From contig JAZTXK010000030.1 in NCBI GenBank assembly GCA_045636385.1, positions 7,425 to 71,424 on the forward strand: 64,000 nucleotides of DNA, written 5' to 3'. The first letter of the stretch is position 1. Each line of letters opens with the position of its first letter. Source of the stretch: CAG-390 sp045636385 (GTDB lineage Bacteria > Bacillota > Clostridia > Oscillospirales > CAG-272). A program made the position numbers and the translations under genes. The notes beneath the pieces are model-generated. The model was not told the origin of the DNA, ran no database searches, and saw only the letters and a program-made list of their open reading frames with translations. This document shows, piece by piece, positions 16,180-25,492 of the stretch.

Positions 16180-17772
16180 ATGAAGAATTCTGCACTCTCC
16201 TCCCGTAAGCTCAAGTACGGAAGCCTTTCCGTAGCGATGACCTGCGTTATCATCGTAGCCGTCATCCTCTTCAACGGTATTTTCAAGCTTCTCGCTGATA
16301 AGTACCTCTGGTACACCGACCTCACCCGCGACGAGATCTATACTCTCTCCGACGTAGCGGTCGAAGCGGTTGCAAACATCGATAAGGACGTTCACATCCT
16401 TTTCTGTGACGATCCCGACAATATCGAAAACGAATATTACAGCAAGATGATCTACAAGACCGCTCTCGGTCTTGCGGAGCAGAACGACTATATCCACGTT
16501 GATACCGTCAACATCTGGCGCGAGCCCTCTGCGGTCAACAAGTTCAAGACCAACTCCAAGGACTCGATCTATTCGACCGACGTTATCGTTTACTCGGGCA
16601 CCGAATTCCGCGTTTACGCGCTCAGATCTATGTTCGTATTCAACGAAACCAACTCCGAGACTCCCTGGGCATATCAGGGCGAGAAGAAGCTCGTTTCGGG
16701 TATTCTCGCAGTAACTCAGGCTGAATCTCCCATCGCTTGCATCACCGTCAACCACGGCGAGCCCTTTATGACCAATACCGCTCTTGCAGAGACTCAGTAT
16801 ATGATCGGTCTTCTCGAGGACGGCGGTTATAAGGTAGAGCTCATCGACCTTGCTCATCAGGAGATCCCCGAGGATTGCCGCCTTATGGTCGTTTACGATC
16901 CCCAGGACGACTTCCTTGTTTCGGACGGCGTTTCCACTATCTCCGAGATCGAGAAGCTCGACCGCTTCCTTGACGGCACCAACGCGCTTATGGTATTCAT
17001 CAACCCGACCACTCCCGTTCTTCCCAATCTCGAGGAATACCTCGAGGAGTGGGGTGTTAAGTTCAACCGCCATACCGACAATATGGGCAACGTACTCGGA
17101 ACCACCGTACGCGATTACAACAACTCGCTCACCGAGGACGGTCTGACCCTCGTTGGTACCTACGCGACCGACGGTCTCGGTGCTTCTCTCCACAAGGATA
17201 TGAGAACCACCTATCCTCCTAAGGTCATCTTCAAGAACGCTATGGCGATCTCCTATTCCGATACCTACGAGACCGTATGGTACGAGGATCAGGAGGACAA
17301 GTCCTACACCTTCAGCTACGGCTCTTACTATAAGGACGGCGTATCCCGTTCGATGTTCGACGTATTCGTGTCTCCCTTCACCGCTACCGAGATCGTTGAC
17401 ACCACCGTTGTAGGTCAGGCAACAGAGCAGGATCCTCTCAAGCTTATGACCATCACCCGTGAATCGAGAATGGTAGATAACGAAAACGAGGATTACTCCT
17501 ATGTTCTCGCTTGCGGCTCGACCGAGTTCCTCTCGAGCACTCTCCTTCTCTCGAACACCTACGGTAACACCGACCTTATGCTCAGCGCACTCCGCGCAAC
17601 CGGACGTGAGTTCATCCCCGTCGGACTTGATCTCAAGCCCTTCGCATCGACCACCATCGAGACTCTCACCACCGCAAGAGCTAACAGATACACCATTACT
17701 CTCATCGTTGCTCCCACCCTCATCACCGCCATCGCAGGCGTTTACGTTCTCGTAAGGAGAAAGTACAGATGA
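16180..17772 (+). CDS. GldG-like ABC-associated extracytoplasmic protein
   Basis: The 530-residue protein has an N-terminal transmembrane helix (about 17-38), a large extracytoplasmic alpha/beta region of the ABC-type uncharacterised transport/GldG family (TLSDVAVEAVANIDKDVHIL, ITVNHGEPF) and a C-terminal transmembrane helix (about 505-525) ending RRKYR. It follows the permease by 20 bases and overlaps the next gene by 4 bases. It is thought to work as the external partner of the ABC complex. Confidence 0.87.
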   Translation: MKNSALSSRKLKYGSLSVAMTCVIIVAVILFNGIFKLLADKYLWYTDLTRDEIYTLSDVAVEAVANIDKDVHILFCDDPDNIENEYYSKMIYKTALGLAEQNDYIHVDTVNIWREPSAVNKFKTNSKDSIYSTDVIVYSGTEFRVYALRSMFVFNETNSETPWAYQGEKKLVSGILAVTQAESPIACITVNHGEPFMTNTALAETQYMIGLLEDGGYKVELIDLAHQEIPEDCRLMVVYDPQDDFLVSDGVSTISEIEKLDRFLDGTNALMVFINPTTPVLPNLEEYLEEWGVKFNRHTDNMGNVLGTTVRDYNNSLTEDGLTLVGTYATDGLGASLHKDMRTTYPPKVIFKNAMAISYSDTYETVWYEDQEDKSYTFSYGSYYKDGVSRSMFDVFVSPFTATEIVDTTVVGQATEQDPLKLMTITRESRMVDNENEDYSYVLACGSTEFLSSTLLLSNTYGNTDLMLSALRATGREFIPVGLDLKPFASTTIETLTTARANRYTITLIVAPTLITAIAGVYVLVRRKYR

Positions 17773-20006
17773 CGAACGGCAAGGCATTAAACGAGAGCAC
17801 CGCGCGTCTTCGCCGCCGCCGTTCGGTGGCAAAGATGCAGAGAAACTGGATAATCGCGCTCGCCGTGCTTACCGTTCTGCTCATCGCCGCATTCATCGTA
17901 GTCGATTATATCGTAAATATCGTATATTTCGAGGATTACGACGGTGCAAAGTATCAGATCAAGCAGAAAAACGGTATCTACGTTATGTGTGACGATAAGG
18001 GCGACACGCTCGACCTTTCGGTTTCCGCGGATACCTCCAATAACATTTATATCTACGTGACCGCGCTCGGTACAGAGGTCGAGGTCGATCCCGAAACGGG
18101 TATTAATACCGTTTATTCGGTAATCGATACCGTCGAGGGTGAGGAAGTCGGCGTTTCTGACAGAATTCAGATGTTCAAGCAGATCAAGCAGGCTGATATC
18201 GACAAGATCGAGGTCCACAACGCGCACGGCTCGTTCACCTTCTACGTCGACAAGGACGGCGATTTCCAGATCAAGGGCTTCGAGGGCACTCCCTATTCTC
18301 AGGTTATGTTCTCCTCGCTTGCAGTTTCCTGCGGATATTCACTCTCGACGAGAAAGATCGAAGATCCCATCAAGGACGAAAACGGTCTTTACACCGAATA
18401 CGGACTTGCTCCCGAGGTCAGAATCGACGAAAACGGCAACGAGTACAATTACGAGCCCTATTGGTACAGAATTACCGACCTCAACGGTAATTCCCACACC
18501 GTTTATATCGGCGACGCAGTTCCCTCGAATACGGGATACTACGTTAAGCTGACCAACCGCGATGCCGTATACGTAATGAATTACAGCATCGACGGCTCAT
18601 ACCTCGGTATGTACGACGGACAGACCTACGACAGCATCGAGAGCGTGCTTCACGTTCCGATCGAGGAATTCGTAACTCCTATGGTAACCTATCCCATGGA
18701 GCTCAACAACTACTTCGACGTCCGTTCCTTCGCTCTTTGGGAGGGTGATAAATTTAACTCCATCCCCGAGGACATCACCGACGAGGAGCTTGATAAGCTC
18801 GATCTCGATCCCATCGTGTCCTTCACCTATTGGGATCTTGAAGAGAGAACGGGTACCTTCTACGCGAACACTCCCTATATTCTCGCATACCCCGAGGGTT
18901 ACGTCGCTAACGATAACGCGATCGACACTACTCTCCAGTCCTTCTACACGATGTCCACTCTCGGCGTCGTCAAGCTCGGCATTACCGAGGAGGATCTGAA
19001 GACCTACGGTCTCTACGAGCCCGAATACGTTATCTATTTCGATTTCCAGGGCAAGTACGAGCACCTTATCTTCATCAGCGCAGAGACCGAAAACGGCACT
19101 CGCTATATGACCTCGGGTATCTACGATATCATCGTTGAGGTCGACCGCTCCAAGCTTCCCTTCCTTAGTTATACGAGAAATGACTGGGTAAACGACCTCT
19201 ACTTCTCGATGAACCTCGCGTGGGCGAATAAGATCGAGGTCGAGTACGACGGCAAGCTCTACACCTTCGAGCTTGACAACTCGCAGTCTGATTCTATGTC
19301 GAATCCCACCTACTCCGCGGATGCCAAGAATAAGGGCACCATCACCTCGGATAAGATGACGATCCACGCATACGATTCCGAGGGCAACACTATGGATGCG
19401 ATCTCGCAGCTTACCGTTGTCGATAAGAAGGGCTTCACCTGGGTCATCGACCACGAGACTGTCAAGGCTTATAACTCGGCAGGTGAGCGTGTCAACATCA
19501 CGGGCGGCTATTACGACACTAATAACCGCGACGAGGAAGTAGTAGCTCTTCAGGGCTATATCGACACCACCGATTATCAGATCTACGTTACCGCAAACCA
19601 GATCCGTATCCAGACACACGACGGCGCGCTCGTCAAGGAGTATCTGCGCTACGGTATGTCGAACTTCCGTAAGTTCTTCTCGGCGCTCCTTTACGCATCG
19701 AAGCAGGGAAGTGTTCACGACGGAACCAACGGTCTGACCGAGGAAGAGGTCAATGCAATTCTCGCGAACCGCGCGAACTACGACGTCCGCATCAAGGTCG
19801 AGACCACCTATGTGGATCCCGACACCAAGAAGAACGTCGTATACGAGTATAAGTATTATAACTACTCCGAGCGTCAGGCGATGATCACGGTCAACGACGG
19901 CGACGGCGAGTTCCGAGTTCTCCGCTCCTTCACCAAGAAGGTAGCCGAGGATGCAGGCAAGGTAATCTCCGGCGTAGCTATCAACGCGACCGATAAATAT
20001 TCGTAA
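17769..20006 (+). CDS. DUF4340 domain-containing membrane-anchored protein
   Basis: The 745-residue protein has an N-terminal transmembrane helix at about 26-48 and repeated beta-rich DUF4340 segments (for example YRITDLNGNSHTVYIGD and FELDNSQSD). DUF4340 proteins are regularly the last gene of GldF/GldG-type operons. It is probably anchored with its bulk outside the membrane. The 4-base overlap with the GldG-like gene implies coupled translation. Function beyond membership of the complex is unknown. Confidence 0.85.
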   Translation: MTNGKALNESTARLRRRRSVAKMQRNWIIALAVLTVLLIAAFIVVDYIVNIVYFEDYDGAKYQIKQKNGIYVMCDDKGDTLDLSVSADTSNNIYIYVTALGTEVEVDPETGINTVYSVIDTVEGEEVGVSDRIQMFKQIKQADIDKIEVHNAHGSFTFYVDKDGDFQIKGFEGTPYSQVMFSSLAVSCGYSLSTRKIEDPIKDENGLYTEYGLAPEVRIDENGNEYNYEPYWYRITDLNGNSHTVYIGDAVPSNTGYYVKLTNRDAVYVMNYSIDGSYLGMYDGQTYDSIESVLHVPIEEFVTPMVTYPMELNNYFDVRSFALWEGDKFNSIPEDITDEELDKLDLDPIVSFTYWDLEERTGTFYANTPYILAYPEGYVANDNAIDTTLQSFYTMSTLGVVKLGITEEDLKTYGLYEPEYVIYFDFQGKYEHLIFISAETENGTRYMTSGIYDIIVEVDRSKLPFLSYTRNDWVNDLYFSMNLAWANKIEVEYDGKLYTFELDNSQSDSMSNPTYSADAKNKGTITSDKMTIHAYDSEGNTMDAISQLTVVDKKGFTWVIDHETVKAYNSAGERVNITGGYYDTNNRDEEVVALQGYIDTTDYQIYVTANQIRIQTHDGALVKEYLRYGMSNFRKFFSALLYASKQGSVHDGTNGLTEEEVNAILANRANYDVRIKVETTYVDPDTKKNVVYEYKYYNYSERQAMITVNDGDGEFRVLRSFTKKVAEDAGKVISGVAINATDKYS

Positions 20007-20015
20007 TTGAATAAA

Positions 20016-20046
20016 CGAGGCTGAGTGACACGTGCGCTCAGCCTCG
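20016..20046 (+). terminator. Terminator-like hairpin after the Gld-type operon
   Basis: Perfect arms CGAGGCTGAG / CTCAGCCTCG, but only AATAATATA follows instead of a U tract. A second hairpin AGGTAAATTTTCGC / GCGAAAATTTACCT (20059-20090) follows directly; the pair may act together. Confidence 0.6.
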
Positions 20047-20140
20047 AATAATATAGGAAGGTAAATTTTCGCTAAGGCGAAAATTTACCTTTCAAAAAAC
20101 TTCAAAAAAATTTGTGAATTTTTCAAAAAAAGTGAAACCT

Positions 20141-20165
20141 TCCCCGAGTTTTTCGGTCTTATAGG
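20141..20165 (+). promoter_or_regulatory. Conserved motif upstream of ECF sigma gene 2
   Basis: TCCCC and GGTCTTATAGG in the same spacing and position as at 5434-5458; GAAAC lies 7 bases upstream and could be a -35 box. Confidence 0.5.
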
Positions 20166-20193
20166 GTGAAACCGAAGCAAAGGATGTGAGATT

Positions 20194-20736
20194 TTGGACG
20201 ACAAGAAGATTATCGAGCTGTTTTTCGCGCGGGACGAGCGCGCACTCCGAGAGTTCTCGGCGAAATACGGCGCGCTTTGCAGAAAAATCACGAGGACGGT
20301 CCTCGGAAACGACCTCGACGCCGAGGAATGCGAGAACGACACCTACCTCTCGCTTTGGAATTCGATCCCGCCCGAGCGTCCGCGCCGCCTTTCGGCTTAC
20401 GCTGCAAAGATCGCGCGAAACCACGCTTTGAGGCGGCTCGAGTATATGAACGCGCAAAAGCGCCGCGCGGTGCTCCTGCCGACGGAGGAGCTTGCGGAGC
20501 TGATCGGAGTCGAGGAGGATCGAAGCGCCGAGGAGTTGGCGAAGCTCATCTCGGAATTTCTGCGAGGAGTGAGCGACGATGAAAGACGCGTTTTCATCCG
20601 TCATTACTTCTCCCTCGAACCGCTTGAGAAGATTTCGGCTGACGAGGGCTTCAGCGTCGGAAAGATCAAATCCATGCTTTTCAGAATGAGACAAAAACTT
20701 CGTATCTATCTAAATAAGGAGGGTTTTCAAGTATGA
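20194..20736 (+). CDS. ECF-type RNA polymerase sigma factor, paralogue of the 5490 gene
   Basis: The 180-residue protein has sigma region 2 (FARDERALREFSAKYG, DAEECENDTYLSLWNSIPPE) and region 4 (DDERRVFIRHYFSLEPLEKI, KIKSMLFRMRQKLRIYL). Translation starts at TTG 20194, supported by AAGGA 9-10 bases upstream and by alignment of MDDKKIIELFF with the other ECF protein; there is no ATG nearby. It overlaps the next gene by 4 bases (ATGA). It should control its own four-gene operon and unknown targets. Confidence 0.9.
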   Translation: MDDKKIIELFFARDERALREFSAKYGALCRKITRTVLGNDLDAEECENDTYLSLWNSIPPERPRRLSAYAAKIARNHALRRLEYMNAQKRRAVLLPTEELAELIGVEEDRSAEELAKLISEFLRGVSDDERRVFIRHYFSLEPLEKISADEGFSVGKIKSMLFRMRQKLRIYLNKEGFQV

Positions 20737-22163
20737 ACAAGGAAAAAATGAATCAGGCGATCGGTATGCTTGACGAAGACGTCATCGCCGATGCTCTTGA
20801 ACCGAAGAAGAGAAGTGGGGGCGGAGTGACCCGACGTAAGCTCACCGTTGCACTTATCGCGGCAACACTCGCCGTCGCGCTTCTCGTCGGCGGTATCGGT
20901 GCGGCACTCTCGCGTACGGGCGGTAAAGGACCGATCTCGCTCCTGCCTCCCGAGGACGCGACCGTCATCAGAAACGTCACCACAACTCTGCAGGTCACGT
21001 CCGGCACGCTCTACGGAAGCGGTAGTTACCCCTCGGTTGAGATTCAGGTCGGTGGTGCCCCCGCAGGCGAATACGCCGTGGTAAACGAGCTCGAGCTTGA
21101 CCGCGAGCTTTATGACAGTATGGTCGAGAGCAACGATCCCGACCGCATCTGGGCACTTAAGCTTGACGTCTCGCCCAACCTCTATATGAGCGAGGAATAT
21201 ATTGAGCGCGAGGTTGCATATTGGATGTCGAAGGCAGAGGCGGAGGACCTTTCCGCGCTCGCTGACGTCTACGCGCAGTTTAAGAACGATTTCGATATCA
21301 ACGCGCTCTACGAGGCAAACAAGGATAAGTACAATCTCGACGAGATCTATAAGTATTTCGCAAGCGGTGAGCTCGAGGCGGCTCTGCTCAATAAGGACGT
21401 CGATTCGCTTATGAGAAAGGCGGAAAGTCTTTGGAACGAGTGCGCCAATATCAAAAACGGCTATTGGAAGGGTCTTGCCCCCGCGATCCGCAAGGCTTTG
21501 AACGATTTCGGCATTGAATTTGTTGAGGAAGACGATTCCTTTATCATCTTCGTCACCGAGGGAGAGCTCCTTGCGATCCAAGGTATCGGCGGCGTGAAAT
21601 TCTCGAAGGCAAGCAAGTACGATTTAACCTTCGCACAGATCCCGACCGTTACAGAATGGCGCGGAAAGCTCGTTTCGAATAAGCTTGCACAAGAGCTTGC
21701 GAAAAACGAGGGCAATAAGGACGTTCTCTTTGCCATCACCGCCGAGCCCGCAGCATTCATCGAGATGATTGACCGCTCAAACTACGAGGCGAGTTACCTT
21801 GAGCTTTTCTCCGAGGCGGCAAAACGCCCCGCGTACCGCGCGGCACTTGAAGCGGCATCCGCAGATCCCGCAAAAATGCAGACGGCGATCGCCATCTGCG
21901 GTGAGGCAATGGTCACCGATTACCTCTGGGACGGCTATTTCGACGCCGCACGCTTCGATCTTGGTACGGTCGAGCTGAACGAAACTATCGAAATCATGCG
22001 CTCGAACCTCTACCGCGACGCCTCCGAGATCTACGCCGAATTCGCGCCCTATGTCCGCTATATCGAGGTCAACGAAAACGGTGTCGTAGTTTTCTACGTC
22101 ACCGCCGACGAGCTTGCCGCACTCACGACTGCACGCGAATATTGCTTCAAGCTTGCGTCGTAA
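20733..22163 (+). CDS. Membrane-anchored putative anti-sigma factor
   Basis: The 476-residue protein has a 35-residue cytoplasmic N-terminus with the pattern MNQAIGMLDEDVIADAL, shared in outline with the 6047 product, then one transmembrane helix (about 38-60) and a long helical extracytoplasmic domain. The pairing and overlap with the ECF sigma gene argue for an anti-sigma role. The C-terminal part (about 240-470) has two similar segments ending FIIFVTEGELLAIQ and GVVVFYVTADELAALT, which looks like an internal duplication. Confidence 0.68.
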   Translation: MNKEKMNQAIGMLDEDVIADALEPKKRSGGGVTRRKLTVALIAATLAVALLVGGIGAALSRTGGKGPISLLPPEDATVIRNVTTTLQVTSGTLYGSGSYPSVEIQVGGAPAGEYAVVNELELDRELYDSMVESNDPDRIWALKLDVSPNLYMSEEYIEREVAYWMSKAEAEDLSALADVYAQFKNDFDINALYEANKDKYNLDEIYKYFASGELEAALLNKDVDSLMRKAESLWNECANIKNGYWKGLAPAIRKALNDFGIEFVEEDDSFIIFVTEGELLAIQGIGGVKFSKASKYDLTFAQIPTVTEWRGKLVSNKLAQELAKNEGNKDVLFAITAEPAAFIEMIDRSNYEASYLELFSEAAKRPAYRAALEAASADPAKMQTAIAICGEAMVTDYLWDGYFDAARFDLGTVELNETIEIMRSNLYRDASEIYAEFAPYVRYIEVNENGVVVFYVTADELAALTTAREYCFKLAS

Positions 22164-22175
22164 CGGGTGATCGCT

Positions 22176-22952
22176 ATGACTACAAGAAAATTTATACCTT
22201 TATTAATTATAGCACTCCTGCTCCCGCTTGTCCTCGCTTCCTGCGAGGGCATCGGGGACGGGGCATTGTCGAATGAGGCACAGACAACCGCCGAGCCTTC
22301 CATTCCCGATGCGGTTGAAGCGGAAACGGATTGCGTTCTGACTTGTTATGATGACAAGGGAAACGGTACGTATCGAGCAAGAGTTCCCGTTGCAGATATG
22401 AGCGAGCTGATGGAGCTTATTATGACTGGCGAGTACAATAACTCTGCCGGAATTACTTCTTCGGATAGTTACGTATTACTTGATTTCCCGGACAGAATTG
22501 ACGTTGACAGCAACGTGGGAATTTTCAATGATGTGAAAATCTACACCGACGATTATTATGTTGTCGAGAATTTTCATCCGGATTCAACGTGGTCGCCGGA
22601 GGTGGATGGATTTCCTATCGGGAAAATCGAGGGCATCTACGATCAAGTGATTAAGCTTATGAACGAGGCAAAAGAAGATATCTCAAAAGCCGAATCCGCC
22701 GCGGGATTTGCCTTTGATACGCTTATTGTGTGTGCGAATGCGATATATAGCTTTGATGCTTCGGATTTTGAAGATCTCGGCTGCATCGGTGTCAGACGTT
22801 TGATTTATGATGATAAGAAGGGCGACCAATGGTGGACCTTTACCTTCGATAGCTGTTCGGAGGATGAGATACGCGATATCGCATCCAAACTCAAGTCGCG
22901 CAGTGAAATAACTTCGGTGGAATTCAATTATGTAATGTCGTTTGATTGGTGA
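22176..22952 (+). CDS. Lipoprotein of the ECF operon, copy 1
   Basis: The product (258 residues from the ATG at 22176) has a lipoprotein signal peptide ending VLASC, followed by EGIGDGAL. I prefer this ATG, 5 bases after GGGTGA, over the GTG at 22167. The C-terminal 80 residues (VCANAIYSFDASDFEDLGCIG onward) resemble those of the next protein. It sits 12 bases after the anti-sigma gene, so it is likely part of the sensed or controlled envelope system. No known family recognised. Confidence 0.72.
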   Translation: MTTRKFIPLLIIALLLPLVLASCEGIGDGALSNEAQTTAEPSIPDAVEAETDCVLTCYDDKGNGTYRARVPVADMSELMELIMTGEYNNSAGITSSDSYVLLDFPDRIDVDSNVGIFNDVKIYTDDYYVVENFHPDSTWSPEVDGFPIGKIEGIYDQVIKLMNEAKEDISKAESAAGFAFDTLIVCANAIYSFDASDFEDLGCIGVRRLIYDDKKGDQWWTFTFDSCSEDEIRDIASKLKSRSEITSVEFNYVMSFDW

Positions 22953-22956
22953 GAAA

Positions 22957-24030
22957 ATGATGCATGATCTGAAAAAACTGTTTTCATTACTGATCGTCAC
23001 GCTGATGATCTTCTCCCTCGCCGCCTGCGCGGGCATCGGGGACGGTGCGCTGATCGGTGATATTGAGCTTGACGGAGTGCGCATCGTTTGTGCCGTTGAG
23101 GCGTATACCGGTGATAATGAGCTTCTTGACTCTTTCAAGATGGACGGCGCGCCCGCAAACGAGCTGTTTGCGTATATGAGGGAATACGAATATGACGAGC
23201 AAGTTATCGACAGCATAATGTCTGATCCTTACGTGGTCGTTTCATTTGAGCGTTATGATCTCAAGGGCGGGAAGCTATCCGATCTTGATCCCGAAACCGG
23301 ACGTAAATACCAATACCGCGTGACTGGAAACGATAACACGGCGCAAAGATCCGCCGAGTCGGAATACTACGACAGCCTCGGCAACGCGAATGGACTGTAC
23401 CAAAAGATAGTGGAGCTTTTCAACGTCCGAAGTCAATCGAACGGTTATTTTTGCTCCATTTATTCGAGTGAGCCGCACAGCGCGTACGTCAAAGCAAAGG
23501 CTGATTCCGGTTATAGATTATATAAGCTGCTAACCGATGCGGAGTACGTCACGGGACTTGACCGTACCGCCAACGAAAAGGCATATTATATCATCGGTTT
23601 CAACGGTGCGTCGGATAAATGTTATTACATTTATGAGGACGATTTCGTTGAGGAATTTGATTCGACTGTCGAGGACGGAGATCTTTATAAACCGCTCGGA
23701 CATGTAAAGGGGATATATGCGACGGCTGAAAGGTATTTCATAGAAGCCTTGAAGACTGCGAATAACAAGGACCGTGAGGTGGGAGCGTACCTCAATCGCC
23801 TGACGGTAAGGACCAAGATGGGCGTTATGACCGTTAACGATTTCAGCGATATAGGTTGCGTTTACTTAGAAAAAGATAATCCGTCGATGAAAAATGGCGA
23901 GTATTGTTGGCGAGTATATTTTCAAAGAGTCTCATCATTGTATGAGCTTGAACAAAAGGCAAAAATACTGGAGGCAAGGGAAGACGTCACTTACGTCACG
24001 CCGATAGGCTTTATGACTATTGACGATTAA
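22957..24030 (+). CDS. Lipoprotein of the ECF operon, copy 2
   Basis: The 357-residue product has a signal peptide ending SLAAC, then AGIGDGAL, the same seven residues GIGDGAL as in the preceding lipoprotein. Its C-terminus (TVRTKMGVMTVNDFSDIGCVY onward) also matches. The two are diverged paralogues, the second with an extra internal repeat. The ATG at 22957 is preceded by GGTGAG, which itself overlaps the stop codon of copy 1. Function unknown; probably anchored on the outer membrane face. Confidence 0.72.
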   Translation: MMHDLKKLFSLLIVTLMIFSLAACAGIGDGALIGDIELDGVRIVCAVEAYTGDNELLDSFKMDGAPANELFAYMREYEYDEQVIDSIMSDPYVVVSFERYDLKGGKLSDLDPETGRKYQYRVTGNDNTAQRSAESEYYDSLGNANGLYQKIVELFNVRSQSNGYFCSIYSSEPHSAYVKAKADSGYRLYKLLTDAEYVTGLDRTANEKAYYIIGFNGASDKCYYIYEDDFVEEFDSTVEDGDLYKPLGHVKGIYATAERYFIEALKTANNKDREVGAYLNRLTVRTKMGVMTVNDFSDIGCVYLEKDNPSMKNGEYCWRVYFQRVSSLYELEQKAKILEAREDVTYVTPIGFMTIDD

Positions 24031-24052
24031 ATAATCCCTGCATAACAAAAAA

Positions 24053-24078
24053 CGGGGCACGGTCTTGTATCTGCCCCG
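24053..24078 (+). terminator. Weak terminator after the ECF-lipoprotein operon
   Basis: Arms CGGGGCA / TGCCCCG with only ATCTTATT after the stem. Confidence 0.45.
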
Positions 24079-24082
24079 ATCT

Positions 24083-24181
24083 TATTGCAGTGATATATTT
24101 CGTCCTTGATTTTGCTTCAGCCGAAACCTTTCGCGCGGTGCTGACTACCCACCCCAACCCCTCCCGCAAGGGGGAGGGGCT
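24083..24181. repeat. Dispersed intergenic repeat D, copy 2
   Basis: Carries CGTCCTTGA, CTTCAG, CGCGCGG, TACCCACCC and the final CCCCTCCCGCAAGGGGGAGGGG hairpin in the same order as 9952-10043. Confidence 0.55.
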
Positions 24182-24224
24182 TCTTCTTAGTTCGCGAACT
24201 CTCTGAGCCTATTTTATTATAATT

Positions 24225-24357
24225 GAAATTTGCCTCGGCAAATTTCTACCTTTACGTTTCGCAAAGCGAAATATATCGTATCGGCAAAGCCGATATATCG
24301 TATCCGAAGGATATATCGCGCTCGCAAAGCGAGCATATCGCGCGCCGCGCACGGCGC
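24225..24357. repeat. Array of short hairpins joined by an ATATCG linker
   Basis: Six hairpins: GAAATTTGCC/GGCAAATTTC (24225-24246), TTTCGC/GCGAAA (24257-24271), TATCGGC/GCCGATA (24279-24295), TATCC/GGATA (24301-24313), GCTCGC/GCGAGC (24320-24334), GCGCCG/CGGCGC (24342-24357). Four of the joints contain ATATCG. Three loops are AAA. The arms differ but each is perfectly paired. Confidence 0.75.
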
Positions 24358-24487
24358 AACTCCCGGACTTAATCACATATCAACCTCCGATCTGCCCGGG
24401 ACGTCGAGGGCGCCATCCCCTACGGTGATAATTTTGTTTGTGCATATTGGTTTGGTTGGGCTATATAATATAGTTCATCAGGGGAGA

Positions 24488-24640
24488 AGGAGCAAAAATC
24501 TCCCCGTGGGGAGATTTTACTCCTCCCAAAATGTCGGCGGGGCGCCGCCATTTTGACGCGCAAGGGGGATTTCGCCCGCTGCGGCGGTCGACTTAAGGAA
24601 CTTTTTGAAAAAAGTTCCTTAAGAAACCTCAAAAACTTTC
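24488..24640. repeat. Composite hairpin repeat, copy 2
   Basis: Same order as 7169-7320: a long hairpin with AATCTCCCC / GGGGAGATT; the identical core TCGGCGGGGCGCCGC (24534-24548), here flanked by CAAAATG / CATTTTG; then CTTAAGGAACTTTTT / AAAAAGTTCCTTAAG (24592-24623) and AAACCTCAAAAACTTT. The 747-base gap 24031-24777 holds no credible gene; it consists of these repeats. Confidence 0.75.
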
Positions 24641-24743
24641 CCGCTGATGTTTGTCGTTAGCTTTTTCTAAAATCGAAAATTTCCGAGCCATCGGCTCGGA
24701 AATTTACCTTACTTCTTCACTTTTCACTATTACCTCTTACCTA

Positions 24744-24768
24744 AACAAAAAGACCGCCGAAGCGGTCT
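24744..24768 (-). terminator. Terminator of the rpmG-secE-nusG-rplK-rplA operon
   Basis: On the minus strand AGACCGCTTCGGCGGTCT is followed by TTTTGTTT, 10 bases after the rplA stop codon. Confidence 0.9.
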
Positions 24769-24777
24769 ATTTGTTTA

Positions 24778-25476
24778 TTAGCCAAGCTTAGCCTGGTTGA
24801 TCTTAACGCCGGGGCCCATCGTGGATGCGATTACGCAGCTCTTGATGTACTGACCCTTAGCAGCAGCGGGCTTTGCCTTGATAACTGCGCCAACGAGTGC
24901 GTCGAAGTTCTCCTGGAGCTTCTCCTGGCCGAAGGAAACCTTGCCAAGAGGGCAGTGGATGATGTTGGTCTTGTCAAGACGGTACTCGATCTTACCTGCC
25001 TTTGCCTCGTTTACTGCACGAGCAACGTCGGGAGTAACGGTACCGTTCTTGGGGGAAGGCATAAGTCCCTTAGGACCGAGAACCTTACCGAGACGGCCGA
25101 TAACGCCCATCATGTCAGGGGATGCGATTACAACGTCGAAGTCGAACCAGTTTTCCTTGGTGATCTTCTCAACAAGCTCTGCGCCGCCAACGTAGTCTGC
25201 GCCTGCAGCAGTAGCAGCCTCGATCTTAGCGGGATCCTTAACGAATACGAGAGTCTTAACGGTCTTACCGGTACCGTTAGGAAGAACTACGGCACCACGA
25301 ACCTGCTGGTCAGCGTGACGGGAGTCAACGCCGAGGCGGATGTGGATCTCAACGGTCTCGTCGAACTTAGCCTTTGCGGTCTGGCAAACGAGAGCCATAG
25401 CCTCAGAGGGATCGTAAGCCTTCGAACGGTCGATGAGCTTAGCACTATCTACATACTTCTTACCCATTTTAGCCAT
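24778..25476 (-). CDS. rplA: 50S ribosomal protein L1
   Basis: At 232 residues it has the usual length and the L1 motifs VRGAVVLPNGTGKT, ASPDMMGVIGRLGKVLGPKG and GLMPSPKNGTVTPDV. It binds 23S rRNA at the stalk near the E site and in many bacteria represses its own operon. It follows rplK by 16 bases. The operon ends here at a terminator; rplJ-rplL, which normally follow, are not present in this window. Confidence 0.98.
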   Translation of the reverse strand: MAKMGKKYVDSAKLIDRSKAYDPSEAMALVCQTAKAKFDETVEIHIRLGVDSRHADQQVRGAVVLPNGTGKTVKTLVFVKDPAKIEAATAAGADYVGGAELVEKITKENWFDFDVVIASPDMMGVIGRLGKVLGPKGLMPSPKNGTVTPDVARAVNEAKAGKIEYRLDKTNIIHCPLGKVSFGQEKLQENFDALVGAVIKAKPAAAKGQYIKSCVIASTMGPGVKINQAKLG

Positions 25477-25492
25477 TTTAACTTACCTCCTC

